This document shows positions 1 through 8,559 of a stretch of DNA of 64,000 bases, one piece after another. This DNA comes from Oceanivirga miroungae (GTDB lineage Bacteria > Fusobacteriota > Fusobacteriia > Fusobacteriales > Leptotrichiaceae), in assembly GCF_902505095.1 (NCBI RefSeq), contig NZ_CABWIB010000001.1, forward strand, positions 1,130,688-1,194,687. The letters are read 5' to 3'. Below the pieces are notes generated by a model, which was not told the origin of the DNA, did not search any database, and was given only the letters and a program-made list of their open reading frames with translations. Both the position numbers and the translations under genes were made by a program. Numbering within the stretch: position 1 is the stretch's first letter; each line of letters starts with the position of its first letter.

Positions 1-822
1 TTCTGCAATAAATTGTAATCTTGGTTCATAGTTTACAAATATTTCTATATCTTTTCCTTTTCTGTATAAGATATTTCTTATTGCTGCGTATTTCATTGCA
101 TCATTTTCAAAAAAGTTTTTATTAGATAAATCTATTCTAGCTTGATTTGCACCATTCATTAAATCATCTATATTAATTCCAGCTGCTGCTATTGGAAGTA
201 ATCCTACTGCTGTTAATACAGAGAATCTTCCTCCTACATTATCTGGTACAACAAATGTTTCATAAGCTTTTTTATCTGATAAAGTTTTAAGAGCTCCTTT
301 TTTCTTGTCTGTTGTGGCATATATTCTACTTGCAGCTTCTTTTTCACCATATTTTTCTTCTAATAATTTTTTAAATATTCTAAATGCTATAGCAGGTTCT
401 GTTGTAGTTCCTGATTTAGATATAACATTCACTGAAAAATCTTTATCCTTAACTAAGTTATATATATCAGTTATATAATTAGGACTCATATTGGTTCCAA
501 CGAAATATACTTCTACGTCATTAGTTTGATTGTAATAAGTTGGCAACATAAATTCGATAGCAGCTCTTGCTCCTAAATATGATCCTCCAATACCTATTAC
601 TACTAATGCCTTACTTTCTTTTCTTATCTTTAATGCAGCTTTTTTTATTCTTTCAAATTCTTCTTTATCATAATCTTTTGGTAAATCCATCCAACCTAAA
701 AAGTCACTACCTAGAAAGGACTTGTCATCTAACATCTTATCTGCTACTTCAACAAAAGGCTTAATTGCTTCTATTTCTTTTTTATTTACAAATTGTTTTG
801 TGTATTTATCATTAAATATCAT
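1..822 (-). CDS. pgi: Glucose-6-phosphate isomerase (3' part outside window)
   Basis: Interconverts glucose-6-phosphate and fructose-6-phosphate in the cytoplasm (glycolysis). The translated minus strand starts [11 protein letters not shown] and contains the family motifs [11 protein letters not shown] (sugar-phosphate binding), [11 protein letters not shown] and the [14 protein letters not shown] stretch, all in the expected order. The start is the ATG at 822-820, preceded by an AAAGGAG ribosome site. About 274 codons are visible; the usual length is near 450, so the C-terminal part lies before position 1. No frameshift was seen in the visible part. It is the last visible gene of the minus-strand run, separated from the heat-shock cluster by a terminator hairpin at 901-930. 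Confidence 0.93.
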   Translation of the reverse strand, partial: MIFNDKYTKQFVNKKEIEAIKPFVEVADKMLDDKSFLGSDFLGWMDLPKDYDKEEFERIKKAALKIRKESKALVVIGIGGSYLGARAAIEFMLPTYYNQTNDVEVYFVGTNMSPNYITDIYNLVKDKDFSVNVISKSGTTTEPAIAFRIFKKLLEEKYGEKEAASRIYATTDKKKGALKTLSDKKAYETFVVPDNVGGRFSVLTAVGLLPIAAAGINIDDLMNGANQARIDLSNKNFFENDAMKYAAIRNILYRKGKDIEIFVNYEPRLQFIAE

Positions 823-862
823 AGTCAGTCTCCTTTTAATTTCTTTATTTACTCTAAATTTT

Positions 863-871
863 ATTCTAGCA
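863..871 (-). promoter_or_regulatory. Possible extended -10 promoter for pgi
   Basis: On the minus strand the sequence TGCTAGAAT (TG-N-TAGAAT, extended -10 type) lies about 40 bp before the pgi start and just after the terminator of the upstream gene. The -35 region is weak. This is inferred from sequence only. Confidence 0.35.
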
Positions 872-894
872 TATTTTTAATAAAAAATACATAG

Positions 895-930
895 AAAAAA
901 AAAGATTAGGCATAAGCATCTAATCTTTTA
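895..930 (-). terminator. Rho-independent terminator after the small gene at 934-1281
   Basis: AAAAGATTAG (901-910) pairs with CTAATCTTTT (921-930) across a 10-base spacer. On the minus strand the stem is followed by an uninterrupted T tract (complement of the A run at about 892-904). It separates the mnmG/unknown-gene transcript from pgi. Confidence 0.8.
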
Positions 931-933
931 ATT

Positions 934-1281
934 TTATTTATTTATTTTCTCCTCAATATACTTTATGTAATCATCTAATATATGTTCCACATTTACATTA
1001 AGGTACGAAAAAAGATCTGTTATAAAATGTCTATATTTATATGCTGCATAGACTTTAATTTTAGTACTATTTTTAGATATTTTATGGAAGGTAAAATCTA
1101 ATTCAAACTTTATAAATTTGCTTTCTAGTATATAATAAAGTCTTTTATTTTCTATATTTTCTTTTATAGTTTCAGTATATATATCATCTTTTTCTACTAT
1201 CTTTTTCCTATTATCAAATACAAGGTTATATATATCATCTATATTATATTCTAATTCATATTCTTTTTCTTCTACTTGCAT
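934..1281 (-). CDS. Unknown 115-residue protein
   Basis: I do not recognise a family. The protein is charged and soluble, with no signal peptide and no membrane segment. It has a predicted mixed alpha/beta character: an N-terminal acidic helix (VEEKEYELEYNIDDIYNLVF), a central beta-rich part and a C-terminal helix ending DDYIKYIEEKINK. The ATG at 1281 has a good AGAGGA ribosome site and lies 8 bp after the mnmG stop, so it is probably cotranscribed with mnmG; a terminator follows directly. A small SRPBCC/START-like fold is possible but this is only a guess. Confidence 0.6.
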   Translation of the reverse strand: MQVEEKEYELEYNIDDIYNLVFDNRKKIVEKDDIYTETIKENIENKRLYYILESKFIKFELDFTFHKISKNSTKIKVYAAYKYRHFITDLFSYLNVNVEHILDDYIKYIEEKINK

Positions 1282-1289
1282 ATATTCCT

Positions 1290-3143
1290 CTATTTATTTA
1301 ATATTGCAATAAGAAGTGCAATATCATTGTATGTAACTCCACTTATTCTACTTGCTTGTCCTATATTTTGTGGTTTAACATAACTAAGTCCTGATTTTGC
1401 AATGTTAGATAAACCCGTTACACTACTATAGTCAAAATTATCTGGAATTAACATATTTTCTAATTTTTTATAATTTTCTATTTGTTTTTCTTCTCTTTTT
1501 ATAAATGCATCATATTTTGCATTTATTTCAACTTGTTCTTTTGTTAGTTTATCTAATTCTTTTACTTCAATAAACTCATGTAAATTATCATAATTTATTT
1601 CTTGCCTAGCTAAAAATTCATAAGCTGTATTGGGACTTGTCATAGCTGCATTTTCTTTTATTTTTGATAATTTTTCATTTGTTTCATTTGTTGGGTATAT
1701 TTTAATACTTTTTAATCTTTTTATTTCTTCATCTATTTCTAATTTAACTTTTCTAAAATAACTAATAACTTCTTTTGGCATTATCCCAATTTCATCAGAG
1801 ATTTCTAAAAGTCTTAAAAAAGTATTATCTTGTCTTAAACTTAGTCTATATTCTGCTCTTGATGGTAATACTCTATATGGCTCTGGTGTACTTTTATTTA
1901 TTATATCATCTATCAATACCCCTATATATGCCTCACTTCTATCAATTACAATTTCTTTTTTGCCTTGAATTTTTCTAGCTGCATTAACTCCTGCTATAAA
2001 GCCTTGAGTTGCAGCTTCTTCATACCCACTTGTCCCATTTATAGTACCAGCAGTATATAGTCCTTCTATAACTTTTGATTCCATAGTATGTTTTAATTGG
2101 TATGATGGAATATAGTCATATTCTATAGCATAACCATATCTTAGTATCTTTGCATTTTCTAAACCTTTTATAGTATGCAGCATCTTCTCTTGTGCAAATG
2201 CTGGCATTGCTGTTGTGAATCCATTTACATATATTTCATCATTGTATTCACTTTCTTCTTCTAAAAATATTTGGTGATCATACTTATCAGGAAAGTTTAA
2301 AACTTTTCTATCTAAAGAAGGGCAATGTCTAGGTCCTTTCGTTCCTACAATTCCAGTAACTATAGGTGAATATTTTAAAAGTTCTTTTGCTACTTCTATA
2401 GTTTTTTTAGTTGTATAAGTTAGATAAGTTGGTCTTCCTTTATAGTTATTATTAACAGTTTCATATGAGAAAAATCTAGGGTCGGTATCGCTTTCTAATT
2501 TTTGTAGATTAGAAAAATCAATACTTTTTTTATCTATTCTAGGCGGTGTTGCTGTTTGGTATCTATCAAATTCTATACCATTTTCTTTTAATGATTTTGG
2601 TAAATCTACACTTGATTTTTCACCAGCACGACCACTTTTATACTTAACATCTCCTATTATATAGTAAGCATCTAAAAAAGTTCCTGTACAAAGTATTACT
2701 GCTTTTGCATAATATGTCATACCTAATTCATCTTTTATACCATAGACTTTTTTGTTTTCTATTAATAAATCAGTAATGGTCCCCTGTATTACAGATAAGT
2801 TTTCTTGCATTTCTAATTTTTCACGCATACTTAATCTATACTTTTCTTTATCTGCTTGGGCTCTTGTTATTCTTGCGGCTAGTCCTTTTGTATGGTTTAA
2901 ATTTTTTAATTGTAAATTATTTTCATCAATAGTTTTAGACATTTGAGCACCTAATACACCAATTTCAGTAACTAAGTTACTTTTACCAGGCCCTCCTATA
3001 CTAGGATTACAACTCATCAGTGCGATTTTATCTAAATATATTGTAAAAAGTGCTGTTTTTAATCCCAGTCTTGAGCTTGCAAATGCTGCTTCTATACCAG
3101 CGTGTCCTGCTCCTACAACTATAACATCAAAATTATTATCCAT
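1290..3143 (-). CDS. mnmG: tRNA uridine-5-carboxymethylaminomethyl modification enzyme MnmG (GidA)
   Basis: FAD-dependent subunit of the MnmE-MnmG complex, which modifies the wobble uridine (U34) of several tRNAs in the cytoplasm. The N-terminal dinucleotide-binding motif GAGHAGIEAA lies at residues 11-20, followed by the family signature SCNPSIGGPGKS. Further conserved blocks are GTKGPRHCPSLDRKV and TINGTSGYEEAATQGFIAG, and the C-terminal GidA-associated helical domain is complete. The length of 617 residues is close to the usual 620-630. The gene follows dnaJ by about 50 bp on the same strand and is followed by a small unknown gene, so it may sit at the tail of the heat-shock transcript. 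Confidence 0.96.
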   Translation of the reverse strand: MDNNFDVIVVGAGHAGIEAAFASSRLGLKTALFTIYLDKIALMSCNPSIGGPGKSNLVTEIGVLGAQMSKTIDENNLQLKNLNHTKGLAARITRAQADKEKYRLSMREKLEMQENLSVIQGTITDLLIENKKVYGIKDELGMTYYAKAVILCTGTFLDAYYIIGDVKYKSGRAGEKSSVDLPKSLKENGIEFDRYQTATPPRIDKKSIDFSNLQKLESDTDPRFFSYETVNNNYKGRPTYLTYTTKKTIEVAKELLKYSPIVTGIVGTKGPRHCPSLDRKVLNFPDKYDHQIFLEEESEYNDEIYVNGFTTAMPAFAQEKMLHTIKGLENAKILRYGYAIEYDYIPSYQLKHTMESKVIEGLYTAGTINGTSGYEEAATQGFIAGVNAARKIQGKKEIVIDRSEAYIGVLIDDIINKSTPEPYRVLPSRAEYRLSLRQDNTFLRLLEISDEIGIMPKEVISYFRKVKLEIDEEIKRLKSIKIYPTNETNEKLSKIKENAAMTSPNTAYEFLARQEINYDNLHEFIEVKELDKLTKEQVEINAKYDAFIKREEKQIENYKKLENMLIPDNFDYSSVTGLSNIAKSGLSYVKPQNIGQASRISGVTYNDIALLIAILNK

Positions 3144-3192
3144 TTTGTCTCCATTTCTTGTTTTTATATTTATTTTATCACTTTATATTAAC

Positions 3193-4332
3193 TTAGACAA
3201 ATAAATTCTTTAAAAAACTAAAAAATGAATGTTGCTCTGTATAATTTTTTTGATTTAATGATTTTTCTAATTTTTCTACTAGCTTTTTCTGTTCTTGATT
3301 TAAGCCAACAGGAAGCTCTACTTTAAAAGTTACTATTTGACTACCTACATTACCTCTAAAGTTTAATCCTTTTGATCTTAGTGTTGTTTTTGTATTAGTT
3401 TGAGTACCTTCTTCTAGCTTGTATTTTTCTTTTCCATAAAGAGTAGGAATTTCAATTTCTTTACCTAGTATTGCATCTGTAAATTTAACTGGTACTTCTA
3501 GGTGAATATCTAATCCATTTCTTTTAAACATTTTATCTTCTTCAACATTTATTCTTAAGTATAAATCTCCAAATTCTCCACCACCTTGTGGATAATTACC
3601 TAGACTTCTAACTCTCATTCTAGTTTGATCTTCTATACCGCTTGGTATTTTAAATGTTTTTTCTATTTTTTCTTCCACATAAGCTAAACCTTGACAATTA
3701 GAACATTTTTCTTTTGCTACCTTCCCACTTGCCATACAATTATTACATTCTTCTGTTTGTTGTACTTGACCAAAAATTGAGTTTCTAACTTTTGTTACAT
3801 ATCCTCGTCCACTACACACATTACATGTTACAAACTCTTTATTTTTAGCTCCTGTTCCATCACAAACCGAACATTTTCCTTTTCTTGTATAGCTAACTTT
3901 TGCTTCATAATCAGATACTATATCTTTTAATTTTAAATTTATTCTATACTCTAAATCTTTTCCTCTAACTACCCTTTCATAATTTCTACTTTCGTATGAA
4001 GATGAAGAGCCTCCGAAAAATGAACTAAAAATATCAGAAAAATCAAATGAAGAACCATCAAATCCATTAAAACCTGAAAAGCCTTGACCTCCCATATTTC
4101 CGTTTTCAAATGCAGCATGACCATATGAGTCATACATTTGCTTTTTATTATCATCACTTAATACTTCATAAGCTTCTGAAATTTCTTTAAATTTAGCTTC
4201 AGCTTCTTTTTTATTATCTTGATTTAAATCAGGATGGTATTTTTTTGATAATTTTCTATATGCTTTTTTTATTTCATCTTTAGATGCCCCACGATTTAAC
4301 TCAAGCACTTCATAATAATCTTTTTTTGCCAT
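3193..4332 (-). CDS. dnaJ: Chaperone protein DnaJ
   Basis: Hsp40 co-chaperone that delivers unfolded clients to DnaK and stimulates its ATPase. Domains in order: J domain (residues 1-70) with the essential HPD in KKYHPDLN, a Gly/Phe-rich linker with FSGFNGFDG, a zinc-binding region, and the C-terminal substrate-binding domains. The four zinc motifs are [24 protein letters not shown] and CSNCQGLA. All eight cysteines are present, but the last two motifs have lost one of their glycines. The length of 379 residues is normal. It is separated from dnaK by a nitroreductase gene and a strong hairpin. Confidence 0.97.
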   Translation of the reverse strand: MAKKDYYEVLELNRGASKDEIKKAYRKLSKKYHPDLNQDNKKEAEAKFKEISEAYEVLSDDNKKQMYDSYGHAAFENGNMGGQGFSGFNGFDGSSFDFSDIFSSFFGGSSSSYESRNYERVVRGKDLEYRINLKLKDIVSDYEAKVSYTRKGKCSVCDGTGAKNKEFVTCNVCSGRGYVTKVRNSIFGQVQQTEECNNCMASGKVAKEKCSNCQGLAYVEEKIEKTFKIPSGIEDQTRMRVRSLGNYPQGGGEFGDLYLRINVEEDKMFKRNGLDIHLEVPVKFTDAILGKEIEIPTLYGKEKYKLEEGTQTNTKTTLRSKGLNFRGNVGSQIVTFKVELPVGLNQEQKKLVEKLEKSLNQKNYTEQHSFFSFLKNLFV

Positions 4333-4366
4333 TATACTTTATTTCTCCTATTTTTTATAAGTAAAT

Positions 4367-4393
4367 AATATGGGCAAGAGCTTTGCCCATATT
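4367..4393 (-). other. Strong intercistronic hairpin between the nitroreductase gene and dnaJ
   Basis: AATATGGGCAA (4367-4377) pairs perfectly with TTGCCCATATT (4383-4393) across a 5-base loop. On the minus strand it is followed by ATTTACTT rather than a T tract, so it does not look like an efficient intrinsic terminator. It could act as a partial terminator, a 3'-end stabiliser or an RNA processing site that sets the dnaK/dnaJ ratio (inference). Confidence 0.55.
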
Positions 4394-4396
4394 CTA

Positions 4397-5077
4397 TTAA
4401 CCCTTTTTAGAAAATATCTTCGCTATTATATCTGTATGTAATGGATGATCTACTCCTATAGATTTAAACCAATCATCTAAGTCTTTATCATATCCAAAGT
4501 AAGCTTTTTCCACCAATTCTTTGTCATATTCATCTTCCATAGCAATATCTAATTTAGGTTTAGTATTTGTTTTAGAATTTTCTAAACTAGGTACTCCTAA
4601 TGTCATTCCAATAGCTATTTCAGTATGTTCTGGGAGCTTAAATAATTTTTTCATTTCTTCTGGTTGTCTTAAAGCACCACCTATTATAGTAGAACCATAT
4701 CCATAATTATGAGAAGCTATATTTATCGCATAAGTAATAATACCCGCATCAATTTTTGCCATTTGTTTCATAGCATCTAAATTACTTTCCATTTCAAGAC
4801 CTTTTTTATCTAATACTGCTTTCACCTTATATAAATCAGTTACTAATAGGATAAATACATTAGAACTTGCAACTTGTGGTTGATTACCACAAAGTTTTGC
4901 AATTTCTTGTATTTTTTCTTTATCTCTTGTGTAAAGTATTGTAGTTAACTGAGCATTGAATGCGTTTGGTGTTCTTGTTGCTAAGTGTAATATATCTTTT
5001 AAATCTTCGTCTTTTACATTTTCATCTTTAAATTTTCTAATTGATTGTCTATCTAATATAGCTTTTCTTACATCCAT
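4397..5077 (-). CDS. Nitroreductase family protein (NfsA-like)
   Basis: FMN-dependent NAD(P)H oxidoreductase of the nitroreductase fold, 226 residues. The N-terminal FMN-phosphate motif is RQSIRKFKDE (around residues 10-19), and the mid-protein block NYGYGSTIIGGALRQP and the hydrophobic AIGMTLGVP near residue 160 are typical of the family. The C-terminal extension resembles NADPH-dependent NfsA/FRP-type enzymes. It lies 12 bp after dnaK and before dnaJ on the same strand, so it is probably coexpressed with the heat-shock chaperones. The natural substrate cannot be told from sequence. Confidence 0.85.
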   Translation of the reverse strand: MDVRKAILDRQSIRKFKDENVKDEDLKDILHLATRTPNAFNAQLTTILYTRDKEKIQEIAKLCGNQPQVASSNVFILLVTDLYKVKAVLDKKGLEMESNLDAMKQMAKIDAGIITYAINIASHNYGYGSTIIGGALRQPEEMKKLFKLPEHTEIAIGMTLGVPSLENSKTNTKPKLDIAMEDEYDKELVEKAYFGYDKDLDDWFKSIGVDHPLHTDIIAKIFSKKG

Positions 5078-5089
5078 TGTATTTTCTCC

Positions 5090-6892
5090 TTAGTTTACTA
5101 TTTCTGGTTCTTCACTGTCATTTGAATTATTTGCATTTGTGTTTTGTTCTTGTGTTTTAGCTGCCTCTTGATAAACTCTTGTTGCAAAACCTTGAGCAAC
5201 TTTAGCTACTTCATCGATTTTAGCTTTTATTTCACTTACATCTTCTGAATCTTTTACTTTTTTCAATTCTTCTAATGCCTTAGTTATATCTTCTTTTTCG
5301 TTTCCTTGTAATTTAGCTTCATTTTCTTTTAACATATCTTCAGTTGATATTAAAATTTGATCAGCTTGGTTTCTTACTTCAACTAATTCTTTGAATTTTT
5401 CATCTTCTTTTGCATTAGCTTCTGCCTCTTTTTTCATTCTTTCAATATCATCTTTTGTTAAGTTACTTGAACCTGATATTACTATAGAATTTTCTTTTCC
5501 TGTACCTTTATCTTTAGCTGATACATGTACTATACCATTTGTATCTATATCAAATGTAACTTCTATTTGAGGTATTCCTCTTTTTGCTGGTAATATTCCA
5601 CCTAATGTAAATTCTCCTAATTTATGGTTATCAGCAGCTTTTGCTCTTTCACCTTGATATACAGCTATTCCAACTTCTGGTTGATTATCTACTGCAGTAC
5701 TGAATACTTGTGATTTTTTAGTTGGTATAGTAGTGTTTTTATCTATTATTGCTGTAAATACTCCACCTAATGTTTCTATTCCTAATGATAATGGAGTTAC
5801 GTCTAATAATAATACTCCTTTTACATCACCTTTTAATACTCCACCTTGTATAGCTGCTCCTGCTGCTACTACTTCATCTGGATTTATTCCTTTATTTGGT
5901 TCTTTACCAAAGTAATTTTTAACCCAATCTTGAACAGCTGGAATTCTAGTTGACCCTCCAACTAATAGTATTTCATCTATTTCACTTGGATTTAAACCTG
6001 CATCTTTTAATGCTATTGAAACTGGAGTTTTAGTTTGTTCTACTAAATCTTTAGTTATTTCATTAAATGCCGCTCTTGTTAATTTAGTTTCTAAGTGTTT
6101 AGGCCCTGTTGCATCTACTGTTATAAATGGTAGTGATACTTGTGTTTCTAATGTAGTAGATAATTTTTTCTTAGCATCTTCTGCTGCATCTTTCAATCTT
6201 TGATAAGCCATTTTATCATTTCTTAAATCTATACCATTTTCTTTTTTGAAGTTATCTGCTAACCAGTTTATTATCTTTTCGTCAAAGTTATCTCCACCTA
6301 AATGGTTATTACCATTAGTTGCTAATACTTCTACTACACCGTCTCCGATTTCTAGTATTGATACGTCAAATGTACCTCCACCTAAGTCAAACACTAATAT
6401 TTTTTCATCTTTTTTCTTATCTAAACCATAAGCTAATGCTGCTGCTGTTGGTTCGTTTACAATTCTATCTACTTTTAATCCAGCAATTTCTCCTGCATCT
6501 TTTGTAGCTTGTCTTTGTGCATCTGTAAAGTATGCTGGTACTGTGATAACTGCTTCTGTTACAGTTTCTCCTAAATAGCTTTCAGCATCTTTTTTAAGTT
6601 TTTGTAAAATTTTAGCTGATATTTCTTGTGGAGTATATGCCTTACCATGTATATTTACTTTATAGTTTTCTCCCATATGAGTTTTAATTGAACTTACTGT
6701 TGATTCTGGTTGAGTTATTGCTTGTCTTTTTGCAATTGTACCAACTACAACTTCTCCATTATCTTTAATATTTACAACTGATGGTGTAGTTCTTTCTCCA
6801 TCACTATTTGGTATTATTGTATAAGTTCCTCCATCCATTACTGCAACACATGAATTTGTTGTTCCTAAATCTATTCCTATTACTTTTGCCAT
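5090..6892 (-). CDS. dnaK: Chaperone protein DnaK (Hsp70)
   Basis: ATP-dependent chaperone. The nucleotide-binding domain carries the Hsp70 signatures [14 protein letters not shown] (phosphate 1), [15 protein letters not shown] (phosphate 2) and [14 protein letters not shown], followed by the conserved linker [18 protein letters not shown] and the substrate-binding domain. The helical lid ends in a polar Asn/Glu-rich tail ([11 protein letters not shown]). The length of 600 residues is usual. The start ATG follows a GGGGGAATTT ribosome site, and grpE ends 15 bp upstream. The gene is in the CIRCE-controlled hrcA-grpE-dnaK order. Confidence 0.98.
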   Translation of the reverse strand: MAKVIGIDLGTTNSCVAVMDGGTYTIIPNSDGERTTPSVVNIKDNGEVVVGTIAKRQAITQPESTVSSIKTHMGENYKVNIHGKAYTPQEISAKILQKLKKDAESYLGETVTEAVITVPAYFTDAQRQATKDAGEIAGLKVDRIVNEPTAAALAYGLDKKKDEKILVFDLGGGTFDVSILEIGDGVVEVLATNGNNHLGGDNFDEKIINWLADNFKKENGIDLRNDKMAYQRLKDAAEDAKKKLSTTLETQVSLPFITVDATGPKHLETKLTRAAFNEITKDLVEQTKTPVSIALKDAGLNPSEIDEILLVGGSTRIPAVQDWVKNYFGKEPNKGINPDEVVAAGAAIQGGVLKGDVKGVLLLDVTPLSLGIETLGGVFTAIIDKNTTIPTKKSQVFSTAVDNQPEVGIAVYQGERAKAADNHKLGEFTLGGILPAKRGIPQIEVTFDIDTNGIVHVSAKDKGTGKENSIVISGSSNLTKDDIERMKKEAEANAKEDEKFKELVEVRNQADQILISTEDMLKENEAKLQGNEKEDITKALEELKKVKDSEDVSEIKAKIDEVAKVAQGFATRVYQEAAKTQEQNTNANNSNDSEEPEIVN

Positions 6893-6907
6893 ATTAAATT
6901 CCCCCTA

Positions 6908-7435
6908 TTATTTTTTATTTATTACAACCATTGCTGGTCTTATTACTTTACCTTTTAATTTATATCCTTTTTGTAATACTGATACTATTACATCATTTTC
7001 CATGTCTTCATTTGATACAGTACTTACTGCTTGATGAGAATATGGATCATATTTTTCATTTTCCGCAATAATTTCTTCTAGTCCTTCTTCTTTTAAGTAT
7101 GTGATCATACCATTTTTTAACATTTCAAGACCTTCTAAAAGTGCATCCATATCATGATTTGATCTAGCAGACTGAGTTGCCATTGATAAAACATCTATGC
7201 TCTCAACTTGCTTCACTATTAAAGATTCGCAAGCATATTTTTTATACTCACTAAACTCTTTATCTTTTCTTTTTTTGTAGTTTTCAAAATCTGCTAATTT
7301 AATTGCATATTCTTTCTTCCACTCATTAATTTCAGCTTCTAGTTTTTCTATTTTATCTTCAAGGCTTTCTTCTTTTTCAACCTTATTTTCATCATTTATT
7401 ATTTCTTCCACTTGCTCACTTATATTTTCTTCCAT
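6908..7435 (-). CDS. grpE: Nucleotide exchange factor GrpE
   Basis: Promotes ADP release from DnaK. The 175-residue protein has an acidic coiled-coil N-terminal half (ISEQVEEIINDENKVEKEE onward), the central WKKEYAIKLADFENYKKRKDKE block, and the C-terminal beta domain with EKYDPYSHQAV and VLQKGYKLKGKVIRPAMV, which is the GrpE signature. It begins 8 bp after hrcA and is followed by dnaK, the standard operon order. Confidence 0.96.
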   Translation of the reverse strand: MEENISEQVEEIINDENKVEKEESLEDKIEKLEAEINEWKKEYAIKLADFENYKKRKDKEFSEYKKYACESLIVKQVESIDVLSMATQSARSNHDMDALLEGLEMLKNGMITYLKEEGLEEIIAENEKYDPYSHQAVSTVSNEDMENDVIVSVLQKGYKLKGKVIRPAMVVINKK

Positions 7436-7443
7436 TTACACTC

Positions 7444-8439
7444 CTAACCTAATAACTTTATGCCCTGCATATATGATAGAGATTTTATTAGTATTTCGTT
7501 TACATATTGTAATTTTGCTATATTTTCTTTATAGTCCATTCTAGTTGAACCTACTATACAAATAGCTCCAAGTTCATTTTCATATTCAAACTTTGTGAAT
7601 ATTAAACTTAAATTTTCTAATTCCTTTATTCCTAAATCTGCACCAAATAACACATTTACTTCATATGTAGAAAATTTATCGTTTTCTATTATTGATTTTA
7701 AAATATTTTTAAAATTCTCTTTATCTTCTATAAACTTAAGACTTGATTCTAAATTTTCTAAATGTAATAACAATGATGTTTCATTTGCAATATGTAACTT
7801 AGTTGTATTATCACTTTCAAATCCTTCATCTAAACTCCCTATATTTAATAGAACTTGCTTTAACTCTACTAGACTATATCCATTTTCTTTTATTATGTTG
7901 TTTATATACTCACTTAATTTCTTTATTGTATACTCTGTCGTATAATTTTTTAAAATTAAATTTGCAGTTCTTACAACTCCAGATTCTGTTATAGCTACTA
8001 TAAAGACTCTATTTTCATTTACATATACCATCTCTACTTTTTTTAATCTATTTTTTTCTAAAGATGGTTCTAAAGTAATTACTGTACTATTAGAAGATTT
8101 TGCTACTAATTCAGTAATTGCTTTTATTATACTACTTAATTGTTTACTTTTAAGTCCTTCAAAGGAATCAAAGCAGTCACTATACTCATCACATGAAATA
8201 TACGGCATTATGTCATCGATATATTTTTTATACCCATCTTTTGTAGGAACTCTACCAGATGATGTATGAACTTTTTCTATAAGTCCCTTATCTTCTAAGT
8301 CTGCCATTGTATTTCTAATAGTAGCTGAAGATACTCCAACATCGTATTTTTTCTCTATTGTTCTAGAGCCTACACTTTCACCCGTTTTAATATAGTGTGC
8401 AATTATTGTGTATAATATTTGTTTTTCTCTATCATTCAT
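7444..8439 (-). CDS. hrcA: Heat-inducible transcription repressor HrcA
   Basis: Represses class I heat-shock genes by binding CIRCE. The N-terminal winged helix (DREKQILYTIIAHYIKTGES, then VGSRTIEKKYDVGVSSATIR) and the GAF-like middle domain with FGADLG near the C terminus are typical; the length is about 331 residues. The reading frame stays open to a GTG at 8460, but that codon lies inside the CIRCE element. The ATG at 8439, with AGAGGTG just upstream, is the better start. First gene of the hrcA-grpE-dnaK cluster, likely autoregulated. Confidence 0.95.
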   Translation of the reverse strand: MNDREKQILYTIIAHYIKTGESVGSRTIEKKYDVGVSSATIRNTMADLEDKGLIEKVHTSSGRVPTKDGYKKYIDDIMPYISCDEYSDCFDSFEGLKSKQLSSIIKAITELVAKSSNSTVITLEPSLEKNRLKKVEMVYVNENRVFIVAITESGVVRTANLILKNYTTEYTIKKLSEYINNIIKENGYSLVELKQVLLNIGSLDEGFESDNTTKLHIANETSLLLHLENLESSLKFIEDKENFKNILKSIIENDKFSTYEVNVLFGADLGIKELENLSLIFTKFEYENELGAICIVGSTRMDYKENIAKLQYVNEILIKSLSYMQGIKLLG

Positions 8440-8453
8440 ATTCACACCTCTTG

Positions 8454-8480
8454 TTAGCACTCTTTATCGTCTATTGCTAA
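8454..8480 (-). promoter_or_regulatory. CIRCE-like HrcA operator
   Basis: On the plus strand TTAGCACTC (8454-8462), nine bases, then TATTGCTAA (8472-8480). The consensus is TTAGCACTC-N9-GAGTGCTAA, so one arm is perfect and the other has two mismatches. The spacing is exact. It lies between the hrcA -10 box and the start codon, as expected for repressor control of this operon. Confidence 0.88.
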
Positions 8481-8484
8481 TAGT

Positions 8485-8513
8485 ATAATACTACTTTATT
8501 TTTACTTTGTCAA
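8485..8513 (-). promoter_or_regulatory. Sigma70-type promoter of the hrcA operon
   Basis: On the minus strand TTGACA (8513-8508), a 17-bp spacer and TATTAT (8490-8485), immediately upstream of the CIRCE-like operator. Confidence 0.82.
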
Positions 8514-8519
8514 GAGATT

Positions 8520-8550
8520 AAAAAAAGAATCTACTAAATCTAGTAAATTC
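8520..8550 (-). terminator. Terminator after ftsH
   Basis: GAATCTACTA (8527-8536) pairs with TAGTAAATTC (8541-8550) with one G-U pair and a 4-base loop. On the minus strand seven T residues follow. It isolates ftsH from the hrcA promoter. Confidence 0.85.
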
Positions 8551-8559
8551 TCTTGTTTT

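Noticed and set aside
8440-8460. GTG start of hrcA inside the CIRCE
   Set aside because: The ATG at 8439 has a proper ribosome site and matches family starts.
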